A stretch of DNA of 64,000 nt from Quillaja saponaria (Eukaryota; Streptophyta; Magnoliopsida; Fabales; Quillajaceae): contig CM055607.1 in NCBI GenBank assembly GCA_029379385.1, positions 34,407,235 through 34,471,234 on the forward strand, written 5' to 3'. Under the pieces are notes generated by a model. The model ran no database searches and was not told the origin of the DNA. It saw only the letters and a program-made list of their open reading frames with translations. The translations under genes and the position numbers were made by a program. Below, in pieces: positions 38,301 through 50,428 of the stretch (position 1 is the stretch's first letter; every line of letters starts with the position of its first letter).

Positions 38301-41300
38301 CTGAAGGAGTTTTTGTATCAGTAAAGAAACCTTCTCCAAAGAAGACATGGAAGGTGTGGTTTTTTTCTATTATTATATGTAACTGCTTCCACTTCATGAA
38401 CAAATTGTGGCTGGAAGAGGGTCTCTTTTATTTGTAGCATTAACTATCCTGCAACTCCATACATGTAATCTTATAGGTGAATGAAAAGTTATTTCCATGC
38501 AAACTATCAAATGAAAATGCCAAGATGGCTGAAGAGGCTGTACAGTTAGCTGCTAAAACATGGGGACAGAGATCATTGACTGAGCTTGAAGCAGAGGAAC
38601 GCCTATCTTATTCTAGTGAAAAGGTGCCAAAATCTTAAAGATCATGACCTTACTTGCTAAATAATATTATAAAAAAAATATATCATACATGCATTTAATT
38701 TATGCAACTGTAATGAGTTTTCTTGTTCTGTTTCTTTCATTTTTTTATTTTTTTTTAGTAAGAGTGGCTTTTTCTTTGGTATTATCATTTTTAGGGTTCT
38801 TTTTCCCATTCTTTACCTACCAAATAGTTATTATTGTATATTTCTTTGATTCTATCTTAAGGGACCTGCTGATGATGAAGTCATAGCCAAGCTGCGGAGC
38901 GCGTTTCTAGACATTGTAAAAGAATATAAGGTCTACACTGAGCAGGAAAGGAAGAAGGTTGGAATTTATCCTTGACTGATATCTTAGTTGATTTTTTCTG
39001 CTAGTGTTGATTGCAGTTTCTTTTATGACTGCAGGTTGTGGAAGCTGGTGGGCTTCATGTGGTGGGGACAGAACGCCATGAATCACGGCGTATTGACAAT
39101 CAGGTTTTTATTGTTGTTCTGGAAAGAATAGCTTATTTAAGCTTGCGTCTTCTCTTGCTTTTCTAATCTGGATTTGTCTGTGCTGCTACCTTCCCCACTT
39201 TCCCCCCACCTACCCACCCACTCTATACACTAATTATGTTAAGGAGAAAGTGTTAAGTCTGAATTTTTGATTGCATCTGTACAGCTGCGTGGTCGAAGTG
39301 GCAGGCAAGGGGATCCTGGAAGTTCACGCTTCTTCCTAAGTCTTGAAGATAACATCTTCCGGATTTTTGGCGGGGACAGAATTCAGGTACTGTAGTTGCA
39401 GCTTTATTATTGTTACTGATACTGTAGGTTAGGCCGTTAGGCTTGCTAAAATGTTATAGTTGTTGTAATTTGTAGGGTTTAATGAGTGCTTTTAGAGTTG
39501 AAGACCTACCAATTGAGTCCAAGATGCTGACCAAAGCACTAGATGAAGCTCAAAGGAAAGTGGAGAACTATTTCTTTGATATAAGGAAGCAATTGTTTGA
39601 GTATGATGAAGTCCTTAACAGCCAAAGAGACCGTGTTTATACAGAGAGACGGCGAGCTCTGGAGTCTGATAATCTTCAGTCTCTTCTTATTGAATATGCT
39701 GAATTAACAATTGATGACATTTTAGAGGTATGTATTGCTGAAAGTGATGTTCTTTTGAACTTCTCCATTAGGTTTTTAGCAAAATCGTGGAACATTTCTA
39801 AGCTTTGCTGTCTTTTGATGAATAGGCAAATATTGGTTCTGATGCTCCCAAAGAAAGCTGGGATCTTGAGAAGCTCATTGCAAAAGTTCAGCAGTAAGTG
39901 ATTTAGTTTTTGTGCATGGGACACAGAGTGGTATTGGCAGTCCCTTGACCCTGTTCTCTTATATAGATTCCCATGAAAATAAAATTATTTTCTTGGATAG
40001 CTCCAAAACTATTATTTCTAATAGTGGCTGTTCTTATTTAGTCTGGTTCCCTAATAATACTGCTGACAGAAAGATGTTTCAATTCGTTTAGATATTGCTA
40101 TCTCTTGAACGATTTGACCCCTGATTTGCTAAGGAGCAAGTGTACAAGTTATGAGGAATTGCAGAGTTACCTTCGTGTTCGTGGTCGTGAAGCGTATTTG
40201 CAGAAAAGGGTCAGTCACTTATCCTCTATGACTAGATACAAAATTTATTATATTACAAACTTCCAGGTTCAGCTTGTCCATCATGCCTTTCTTCAAAGTA
40301 TTAGAAGAGAGGTTACTAGTGCTGACCGGGATAATGCCTTTCTTCAGCTTGTCCATCATGACACTCCAACATTCAATAATCTTTTATTTTTAAGAGGATT
40401 CTTGTCCTCTCCTGTAATGTACTGCTTTCTTTCTTGATGAAATTTCTTTTAATCTATAATAATAATAAAAAATAAAAAAAAAGAACATTCAATATTTTGT
40501 CCAAATACAGGCCTAGTTTCTGTTTCCTGTAACATGTTAATCTAAGCTGATCAATTAATAGACAGTTTGTTATTTTGTTATTTTGTGTCTCCATGGGGAT
40601 AGGTGGACAGGGCTGGGTCTGGTTGGGGTGCAATCAATGTTGTAATTTTGATTTAGATTATAGTCTTGGAAGTATTCTATATATGCATTTTTCTTGTTCT
40701 AAATGAACATAGGATATAATCCGGATTGAATTGACAAGTTACAAATACTTAATGACCAGACTCAGAATTTTGGCAGTTTGACTGTTTTTGACTGAACTTC
40801 AATAAGTTTGCGGCCCATGCCTGGGACTATTGCATCTTCTTCCCATCTCTTAATGTTAATTTTTCTTTCAGATTTATCTTCAATAGTTATTGATCCAGCT
40901 TATCAATTTTTTTAATTCTCGGAATGATCGTAAACTTTTCTTTTCTCCTCTTTTAATTTTCAAATATTCCTTTTAGGATATTGTGGAGGAAAAAGCACCA
41001 GGCCTGATGAAAGAAGCTGAGCGATTCTTAATTTTGAGCAATATTGATCGCTTGTGGAAAGAACACTTACAAGCACTTAAATTTGTTCAACAAGCTGTTG
41101 GTTTACGTGGATATGCACAAAGGGATCCACTTATCGAGTATAAACTCGAAGGCTATAATCTTTTCTTAGAGATGATGGCACAGATAAGAAGAAATGTTAT
41201 ATATTCCATATATCAGGTTTGTTCTAAACTATATATGCTAATTAAGATATTTAATTTTCTGTCCAGCCATTTTGCTTAAAATTTTACTGTTTCTGAGGTA

Positions 41301-41488
41301 GATGCATTGTGTTTGTGGGTTCCCATAACTTATTTCTTGCTTCTGTTTGGCAGTTTCAACCAGTGTTGGTAAAGAAAGATGAGGAACAAAAGGAGAATAA
41401 AAGGTCAGGTAAACTTGTTACAAATGGTCGAAGTAATGCTAACCCGAATAAAATCAGTACTGTTGAGTCTCCAACATCAGCTGCCTAA
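32356..41488 (+). CDS. SECA1: Plastid SecA1 translocase ATPase; intron 4 has a GA donor
   Basis: Thylakoid SecA motor that drives SecY-dependent import into thylakoids. Twenty exons: 32356-32772, 32908-32980, 33134-33340, 33763-33866, 33967-34146, 35008-35226, 36420-36533, 36629-36742, 37194-37361, 37607-37782, 38287-38353, 38477-38623, 38862-38957, 39035-39103, 39285-39386, 39476-39727, 39826-39893, 40092-40209, 40977-41216, 41354-41488. They total 3066 nt, 1021 residues, the usual plant length. The N-terminus is a Ser/Lys/Arg-rich plastid transit peptide. Motifs: Walker [17 protein letters not shown]-type [35 protein letters not shown], and [15 protein letters not shown]. The frame joins correctly after ACG at 33866, but the next bases are GAAAGTAA where GTAAGTAA is expected. 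The nearest GT (33871) would shift the frame. The second Met (AAAATGGCG) was chosen over the one at 32347. Confidence 0.93.
33867..33966 (+). other. SECA1 intron 4 with non-canonical GA donor
   Basis: Reading-frame conservation (NLAT joined to SVEELVIRG) fixes the intron at 33867-33966. It begins GAAAGTAATTG and ends TTTACAG. A single T-to-A change in a good GTAAGT donor explains it. Confidence 0.8.
40267..40360 (+). repeat. Short duplicated words within a SECA1 intron
   Basis: CAGCTTGTCCATCATG occurs at about 40267 and 40346, and GCCTTTCTTCA occurs at about 40284 and 40337. This looks like a local rearranged duplication inside intron 18. It has no coding role that I can see. Confidence 0.5.
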
Positions 41489-44400
41489 GCCAGAACGCAA
41501 TACCTCTTAAGTCACAACTTTTTGTAAGAGTAAGAATCACTTGTAAATCTTCAATTTATTCCCTCTGCCTGTAATAATATTTATTGTAAAGTAAACTACT
41601 GAAATACGCATCTCATGTATATCTCAAGAATTAGCAGTGATCTACCATAAGGAACAACACCATTTCAGTGAAGGGAGGAGGGAGAAAGAATATAAAAAAG
41701 TTAAAACTACAAAAGAACTTGTCATACTCAACTGTCTTGGTCATCTTTATATTCTGAATAAAAATTCGATAATTACTAATGTTGTTTTCTCTCTAAAAGT
41801 GCCAATTTGGCAGATGCAAAGGAACTTTCCTTGAAGCTAAACTTGACAGATGCTTTGTTAGCCATAGCGGTTTACAATCAGAAGATACTAGTATAGCCTA
41901 CATAGCAAGAAATAGGAAACCAGACTTGTTCTTTGGTTACAGAAAGGGACACCTAATCGAGTTGAGCAGTAAGAGGAAGGAACATGAAGGGTATATGCAA
42001 CACCTATGCAGAGCTAGGAAACAAAGCAAAATGTAGAACTACCAAACATGTCAAGGATATAACCAAATAGAGGTAACTAACCTGAAATTCAACTGAAGGT
42101 TCATTATGTCAGCTGCTGATTACACTAGACAGTTGAAGGAAGCTTCCCAACTTGTTGCTTGGATTCATGTGTTCAAGAACACCGGTTACATCATTGACAC
42201 CAATAGAGGATTGTTGGTGAAAGAAATCATAAGCTGGTTAAATAAAACATACTCTCATCCAACAAAAGACTTGCTGACTCTATCTCCCTGTGAACAAGAT
42301 ACAAAGTCTATAATTTAGATGAAAATAAAGGAAAACTTGTAAAACTTCACTTGAAGCATCAATTTGTTCAATGGTATAATGCTAAACAAAATTGTACAGT
42401 TAGAAAATTGAAAATTCAACAACAAAAATGGCTTCTAACTGTTTCCTCTGAATTGATTGGAGCAGATTAGCGAGGCGTTCATCTTCATAGCAGCTACAGA
42501 AGTTCACCAGAGTAAACAATTAAACATTTTATCACATAATAATAACAACTAAATTCAGAGGCAACTACTTTTCCAACAAAAAAAAAGTGTAAGACACCAA
42601 AAAATGGTAACTACATAAAACAGTAGAAAATTCACAATTACAAAATCGCATACATTTTTTGGTCCTCAGAAGCAAAGCTTTAATTTAAATCATTGCTATG
42701 CTTCTTTGCAGATTTGTTGCTTTTAGTTTTTCCAGGCATGTTCTACTCCTTTCTAGGTTTGTACAATGCCCTCTACATGTTCGACGAAATGTCTGATGGC
42801 TAATATAGATGATGAACATTCGATAATTTTCTAAAGTAAGTATTGTAGACAATTAATACATAAAGCTTCTCTTTAGCTGCATGTAAAAATATTGTAAATA
42901 AAAATATTTTTCAAATAACACTGTTTGAAAAGTGTTGTTTAAAAAATTAAAAAATTATTTGAATGAGTTAACGTCAAAATAGTATGAGATAAAAAAATTA
43001 TTTGATTTTAGTTTTTCAAAAAAGATATTAAGTATCAAAGTTGTTAAATTGATCCATTTTTATAAATATTATAATTATATTTGTCTAAATAAAATAATTA
43101 TTAAAATTTATTTGAATTTTTCTTCTTTTCCATTGTAAAAGTGTATTTTTTTTTTAACTTCAGCTCTTAAAACTCTACAAATACAAAAATACTTTTCTCA
43201 AAAATTTAGAAAATAAATTTTTTATTATCAAACAGTTTTGTATTCTACCAAACAGGGCAAAGAGAGACATCCAGCCTTTAAACGGCACAACGGCAAGTTT
43301 GTCGGCCATTTTGAAGTCCTAATAATGTAAGCCCAACTATCCATGATCGGTTTGTAGCCAATTTTGTAGAGGAAATTTTTTGGGCCCAAATTCATGGGAA
43401 CTAAAAGTAGAACATGAAATAAGAATAAAAATTAATTCATTAAACATCATGTCCATGGTTAATTACTTAATTAAATCCATAATTAATTTTTAACAGAAAA
43501 TTAATTAATATAAATCAATGATGACATTCAATGTAAGCAGCATTTGATTACGCTAAATTAAAATTATTGTAAATTTAACAGCAAATATGTATTCATGCAG
43601 TTTTTTCTTATACGTGAATTTAGTATTTTACTCAATAAAAATAATGTAGAATAAAAGAAAAGGTAAAAGAAGAAAGATTCACGTGTTTCCAAAAATCCTA
43701 ACAATATGAAAAAATTTAAGATATTGGGGTCTAATTAGGAAACATTTAAGAACTGTCTTCAACAAGACAGTGATGCTTTCTCAATAATGTCAATAAGGAC
43801 AAGTGGTTTAGTTGTTTGACATGTGCTTTGTGGCCCGTGGAGTGGTTCATTAACCTACTTTGTGACTTTCAAAATTATAGAAGGAAAAGAAAAAGAAAAA
43901 ATGAATTTATGATGAACAGACAAATAATTTTCAATACAATATATTGCAAATTTTCTTTTTCTTTCTCTCTTTTATACATATCACAAATAAATAGTATTGC
44001 AAATTTTCTAATTACATGTTTTGCTAGCTGTTTGGTTTCAAACATACAAGCAATGATACACCTACTTATTATGGCTTAAACATCATCTAATACAATTATG
44101 AAATAAGCAATGTTCTTAGACAAACTTGATTATTATATTAAAAAAGTTAAAAATTCATAATAATGTGACAAGTGCAGTATTGCAAGTCAATTGTAAATGA
44201 AATTACTCATAAATTCATATATTAGTAAATGACTCAATGTTACTAAAATATAAAAAAAATAAACAGGAAAAAAAAAAATTGGAAGTTGCTGAGCTCATGC
44301 ATACTGTTTATACTTTATATAAATAAAGCATAAATGAAAATGTTTGGTAAAATTGATGTATGTGTTGCTTTGCTGCTTTACAACTCAGTATAGCATTGTT

Positions 44401-44854
44401 TGGTTGATGGAAAATTGGGCATCGGATACTTGGTTGCCTTTGGAAACCTTAAACTTTCTTTGAAACTTACTTTTGCATCTCTTGTCTGGTCTGAGATCTT
44501 GTCCCCTTCTTGTAGACATGTTTTTCTTAATTACTTGTTTAAAATTGATGATCAATGTGTAAGTTGGGTTATAAAGAATATGTATTCACTTACTTCACCT
44601 TTTAGATTTGAAATCTTTGAGAGAGACCGTGAAGTAATTATTTTGAATATTGATGTGAATCATATATAAATTTAATGCACATAAGTTAATCCAAATATCC
44701 TTAACTATTAAAAATTAGTTCAAATTACAAACTAGCTAGTTGATGAAATATGCAAATCCTTCTTGGTGTTGGTTCATTGAATTGATAGTCAAGTTATTTT
44801 CTTAATTTTATATTAGAATTTGAGGAATTTATAATGGACAAAAAATAATGCACA

Positions 44855-44878
44855 TCAATATATATATATATATATATA
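44855..44878. repeat. (TA)n microsatellite
   Basis: About 12 TA units in AT-rich spacer. Confidence 0.8.
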
Positions 44879-45711
44879 ATAATATTAAATTATATTATTT
44901 TTATTTTAAAGCATTGAGTGTGGTTTGTCTAATAAGTATATTGAGATACTCATGAAGATATTATGAATAAAAAGTTTATATTATTATGCTAGTTGATAAT
45001 AATTTTGATATTACTTTAATTGATAAATAGTTATTTTAAAAATTTTAAATTTTCAAATATCATAATTTTTTTTCTATTGAAGCACAACTTGGCTCATTTC
45101 AACTCAATGCTGCTATTTTTATTGAAAGTAGAAGAGAACAACACCTAGAAAATTGAGTGATTTATGTAAATGACTAAATATGAGGCCTTACCAAGTCAGA
45201 CCCTCCCCCCAAGTCTCTATAAGTAGCTTAGTACTTCGGTCCAAGGTCTCTTGTAAGATGTGAAACAAAAGAAAATTTAATACTTTAACTATTTAAAAAT
45301 ATTAAATAAATTAAGAGAGATAGAGATGGAGAGAAAATTAGGACTGGCATAATCATAAAGCAATGGTCAATGCCACTTTGCCACCTTAGCTAGCCAACTA
45401 AACGACACCGTTTGACCTAGTGAATTGAATTGTAACCTGGCCAACAGCATTTCCCCATAATCAATCAGTATTCACCTGTAGTAAACAAATTATTGTCCTC
45501 AGCTTGTTTCTGTCACAAACGACTAAAAACAGAAACAGCAGAAAGTAAAAAACTTTTTGAAGAAATCAAATCAAATCACTTTTATTTATTTATTTATATT
45601 TTCTGTGAGAAGGAGAGAGAGACAGAGTGAGCGAATGATTAGTAGTAAATAAAAGGAGTGAAATTTTTAATAGTAGATCAGTTTTGATCGGAATTACAAA
45701 CTGGAAATTGG

Positions 45712-45732
45712 GAGAGAGAGAGAGAGAGAGAG
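45712..45732. repeat. (GA)n microsatellite upstream of the pectinase-like gene
   Basis: About ten GA units followed by GGGG, some 630 bases before the start codon. Confidence 0.8.
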
Positions 45733-46359
45733 GGGGTACCCCATGCAAATTCCAATTTCTTTATAAATCTATTGAATTGTGCCTTCAATCTAAATCATAC
45801 CCTGTGTGCGTAATTGGGTCACTCTCAATTGTACAAAATAGAGCCAGTGATAAGTGAAATACACAGAAACCATTTTTCTGCTAATGGGTTCATAACCAGT
45901 CCCATCTTTGAATTCATCAAGTTTCGATTTTTCACCATCACTTGCTTTCTGGTTTTTGTTTTTCGTTCGTTGTGACAGTGTCACAGTATTATTAATAAGA
46001 AGAAGACAGGGAGGGGAATTTTGAGGTGGGGAGACGGAGAGATATTGAAGGAAGATAGAGGTGAAGTAGCTAAAGGGAGTAAGGGACCTACTGCTTAATT
46101 TTTGGCGGGCAGCAATGGACACTATCAATGATTTTAATTGGGTGGTGGCTGTCTCAATGACCCAGACCCCTCTAAGCACACTCGTATATTGATGGGGATC
46201 TTGATCACAAATCCAAAATATCCCCATTTCAAGTCTTGCTTTTGATTTGTCTCCCGGGTTTGCTTTTCGTTATTATCAGTAGGAGATTTCGGAGGCCAGT
46301 GGTCGGAAAGCTTTGGTAAGGTGCTTGGGCTGAAAAGGAAACAGCCAGATCTCAGTCAT

Positions 46360-49300
46360 ATGAGGAGACCTTTAACTGTAAGTTGTTTGTTAATTTCTTC
46401 CTCTGTCCCTTGTCTGATTTTCTCTAATTCCTGTGAAGGGGTCCTAAATCCCAATTGATTGCCACTACATTTGTAATGCTTGGTGCTAATATCTGAGAGA
46501 TCAAGAAGAAGACCAGATGAATTATCTTGTTTCCAATACAGATTAATTAGATTTTAACAAAAATAAAAATAAATTCTTTCAGGATCTGATTGAGCAAAAT
46601 AGACTATTGGTACTGTATGGTTGGCAGTGAAGATATGGGTTGTGAAGTTTTTGTTAGTTTTCTTTTTCTCATGTAATATTTGCCTCTTCTTGAAGTCCAA
46701 CAGAGGCTAAATGTTTACTACATTTTCCAAAAGCAGCCTCAGAGACTTTCAACTCATCATTTTTGTGATGCGAGGTGAGTTTTTATGAGAATCCTTTAGC
46801 GATCCCTCTAGGTTGGATTCTAGAGCTTGAATTTCACAGTAATATTTATGCGTTTTAGTTGTTCCCTAAGGTTTAACTTTTTGTTCATATTGTCGTTTAT
46901 TTGCATTATTTCATATTTCTTTCCTCTGCCATCTGCAAGATCCTCATGACTGTCAAGTCAAAAAACATGTGAACTATATGGCTTAACACTATGGATTAAA
47001 TTGCATATAAAGGAAGCTGGTTGCCGTGCTACTCTCAAATCCTGTAGCTACTAAGCTTGATAGTAAATAATGTTGAAATATTTCTCTTTCTCACAGCTGG
47101 TGGATGTGCTTCTGGTGCTTGCATTGTTCAGCTGTAGTTCATGGATCGTCAGGGGCAGCTCGCTCTGCAAACAGACAAGCTTGGGGGAAACTCGACCTCA
47201 CAGTGTCAGTATAACTGAATTTGGTGCAGTTGGAGATGGTGTTACTCTCAACACAAAAGCGTTTCAAAATGCCATCTTCTATATCAACTCATTTGAAGAC
47301 AAGGGTGGAGCCAAGCTTTTTGTCCCTGCTGGCCGGTGGTTAACTGGAAGTTTCGATCTCATCAGCCATGTGACTTTGTGGTTAGACCAGGATGCAATAA
47401 TTCTTGGATCAACTGTAAGATACACTTTGTACGAAAAACATGTATATATGAGATGCAAATAACTATTTCTGATTAGCTGCACCTGCATCAATTTTTATAC
47501 ATCCGTTTGCTCTTAAATTAAACTAGGTAGCTTTCTATTTCTGTTCTTATAAATTTAATCTAGGAAGTTTACCATGTAGAATATAATAAATTTTGAGAAA
47601 TTACTGTGTTTTCATAATAATTACTGCAGAAAAGGTGTTGATTCCTTCGATTGTAGGTGATTCATGCCTTGCATACATGCTAAATTAGAAGGGCTCACCA
47701 GGTGCACAAAGTGCTCCCCGGCTATTGCGGGGGTAGGGGGAGGGTAGGCGCACATGTACGCTGCCTTTCCCTTACATTTCCCATACGGGGATTTGTTCTT
47801 AGTATTTAATATACTGAGCTCAAACTCCAGCAAGATAGTATTAGTTGATAGGACCTTGGCAGTCTCAGTTATGATTTCTTGGCCTATTGATACCAAATAG
47901 ATATCCTGCATTGTTTCAGAATTCTGATGATTGGCCTGTTGTTGACCCTCTACCATCATATGGCCGAGGCAGGGAGTTACCGGGTGGAAGGCATAAGAGC
48001 CTCATTTATGGACACAATTTGACAGATGTTATCATAACAGGTGGTTATTTTTTATGAAGAATTGTCTTCCAATATATATTTTGTTTGTTTCCTTGATGTC
48101 ACCATGTGCCCATGCAGGTGATAATGGAACTATTGATGGTCAAGGCAGTATCTGGTGGGGCTGGTTTAGCAACAGAACCTTGAATTATACTCGTCCCCAT
48201 TTGGTTGAGTTGATGAACTCAACTGGAGTCATCATTTCGAACCTCACCTTCGTGAATTCACCATTTTGGACCATTCACCCTGTATATTGCAGGTTTGTCC
48301 TCTGTTGGACTTCAAGTGCTTTCATTACCATTTTAAAACTGTGCAATAGGGAAGCTTTTATGAATTAGGTGGAGAGTTGAGACTTTTTTTTTTCTGGATG
48401 AACAGCCAAGTTAACATCCAGAATGTCACTATCCTTGCTCCTTTTGATTCACCAAACACGGATGGGATTGATCCAGGTCAGTTTTCTTCTCGAGGCTGGA
48501 AATTTGTCCTCTTTATGTCATTGGAGAATATGAGTAGTTTGAGTTGCAATTAAACACTGTTAGATGGTCTAAAAGCTATATCAGGTTTCTTTTCTCAAAT
48601 TATTATGCAGATATGTAAAGCAAAATAAGAAACTAGTTCTGCTTATGTTATTTGATCTAAGGATTCGATCATAGTAAGTGAGCATCTATAATTACATTTT
48701 AAGTCCCACTTTTCCAACTTGATTTTTTTATTAAAAAAAAGAAAGGAAAAAAAGAAAAAAAAAAAAAAGAAGAAGAAAAACTAGACTTGGTGAGGTAAAA
48801 TGTTATCCTCAGGGTAGAGCTGTCAGATTTCCCATTCCCAGGTCTTGCTCACCCTCTAATAGCATCTTACCTTTTAATGTTATCCAGACTCTTCTGACAA
48901 TGTTTGCATTGAAGACTGTTATATTAGCACTGGTGATGACCTGATTTCCATCAAAAGTGGCTGGGATGAGTATGGCATCTCGTATGCCCTTCCGAGTACA
49001 AACATTATCATCCACAGGCTCATTGGGGAAAGTAACTCAAGTGCTGGGATTGCAATAGGAAGCGAGATGTCTGGAGGTGTATCAGAAATTCATGCCGAAA
49101 ACCTTCAATTTTTCAATTCACACACTGGTATCCGAATGAAGACATCTCCTGGAAGGGGTGGTTATATGAGAAATATCTATGTCTCAAACATGACCTTGAC
49201 TGATGTTACCTTTGCTATTAGGTTCACAGGCCTATATGGAGAGCATCCAGATGAGTTTTATGACCCGGATGCTGTCCCTATAGTAGAGAGAATTACGTTT

Positions 49301-49585
49301 AAAGATGTCAAAGGGGAGAAGATTAAACATGCTGGCCTCCTGGAGGGTATAAAAGGGGACAACTTTGTTAAGATATGCCTATCCAACGTTACCCTTAATG
49401 TATCCTCAAGGTTTCCGTGGAACTGTTCCTATGTTCAAGGATACTCTGATTTGGTTTTCCCAGAAACTTGTGAGGCTTTAAAGGAGAGGATTTATCCTGA
49501 ACATAGCTCAGACTGTTACCAGTTGCCTAGTTACTTGTCGAGTTTGAGTAATCAACAAAGAGTTTATCGGTGGCTATCTTGGTAA
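46360..49585 (+). CDS. GH28 polygalacturonase-like pectinase, secreted
   Basis: Glycoside hydrolase 28 (right-handed beta-helix) family, expected to act on cell-wall pectin. Exons: 46360-46377, 47097-47414, 47920-48040, 48118-48292, 48406-48476, 48888-49585; 1401 nt, 466 residues. The first exon is only six codons (MRRPLT), which then join LVDVLLVLALFSCSSW to form a signal peptide or membrane anchor. An ATG at 47070 would give an alternative N-terminus by reading through the acceptor. GH28 motifs: SPNTDGIDPD, STGDDLISIKSG and TGIRMKTS. The usual GHG motif carrying a conserved His is replaced by SSAGIAIGSE, as I recall for a plant subgroup of GH28 proteins, so hydrolase activity is uncertain. 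Several N-glycosylation sites are visible. No lesions are seen. Confidence 0.92.
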
Positions 49586-50428
49586 ATAAAAGGAACTTAT
49601 AGCATTTCCATGGATGTTCACTTTTAGCTGAAAATTTGGCTCTTGCGTTCAGAGGGACTAATTTCTTGGCTGATGAAAATCATGTGACATAGAAGTTGAA
49701 TGGAGTTGCTGATCTCTAGTTGTTGGTCTGCTAGATGTTACTGGGAGATGATTTTTTTCATGTAACTTTGTGTGCAATAGCAAATAAATGAGTCATTTCA
49801 CAAGTCACAACATAATATATTGGATTCCTTGTTTGTAGCTACATATGGCTTCACAAAAGAGAGAGAAGAAAATAATTTATTTATTTTTTGTTAAGAATGC
49901 ATCATAATTGAAAAAGAAAGAACGTGTCTCATGCTGTTTGTTATTGTATTTTTTTTTGCTTTTGGTAACTGATTCATAGAAGACTTTGCAGCACGAGTTT
50001 GAGGCTGGTGTCTCCCTGATGTTTCATGAAGTTGCATTTATTTGCTTGATTGAATAAGGAATTCATTCCCCAAACTTCTGAAGGATGTATAGAATTTGAT
50101 GATTGAAGTACCTATATTTCACATTTACCCTAATAACAACCCACCTATGAAATTAACATGAAAATTTTGATGCAGGGACAATACCATGGGAATACCTTCC
50201 CATGAAAAGAAATCTTCAATTGCTTTGGTTTGTTCATACTTACAGGGATGCGCGAATTCAAACACCTTGATATACAAGTTGTTAGAAATCAATGTGACAT
50301 AAAAATGCTTTCATTACTGAGGACCCATGAAGAATACAGATAAACAATGCATCTTTCTAGAAGGCTGAGAATATCAACTTTTTTCACACACACACCCTAT
50401 CTTGGTGATGCTTCACTAACATCATTGC
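49586..50428. other. Spacer between the pectinase-like gene and the DHHC pseudogene
   Basis: 3' UTR of the pectinase-like gene, then AT-rich sequence. Nothing else is supported. Confidence 0.5.

Larger units (their letters stand above)
41489..46359. other. Long AT-rich spacer between SECA1 and the pectinase-like gene
   Basis: The SECA1 3' UTR is on the left. At 43225-43258 there is a sequence ending TACCAAACAGGGC that looks like one end of a hAT or PIF-type MITE, but its partner end is not clear. A (TA)n run is at about 44855-44878 and a (GA)n run at 45712-45732. The region from about 45600 on is probably the promoter and 5' UTR of the next gene. A minus-strand open frame at 45790-46227 has no recognisable domain. 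Confidence 0.5.

Noticed and set aside
42106..42318. 70-codon frame MSAADYTRQLKEASQ
   Set aside because: It has no recognisable family, no nearby exon partners, and is short enough to be chance.
45790..46227. 145-codon open frame on the minus strand
   Set aside because: It lies antisense in the promoter/5' UTR of the GH28 gene, has no recognisable domain and has low-complexity Thr/Ser/Gln content.
47621..47959. Minus-strand 112-codon frame in the GH28 gene
   Set aside because: It lies mostly in an intron and overlaps exon 3 antisense. No homology is visible.
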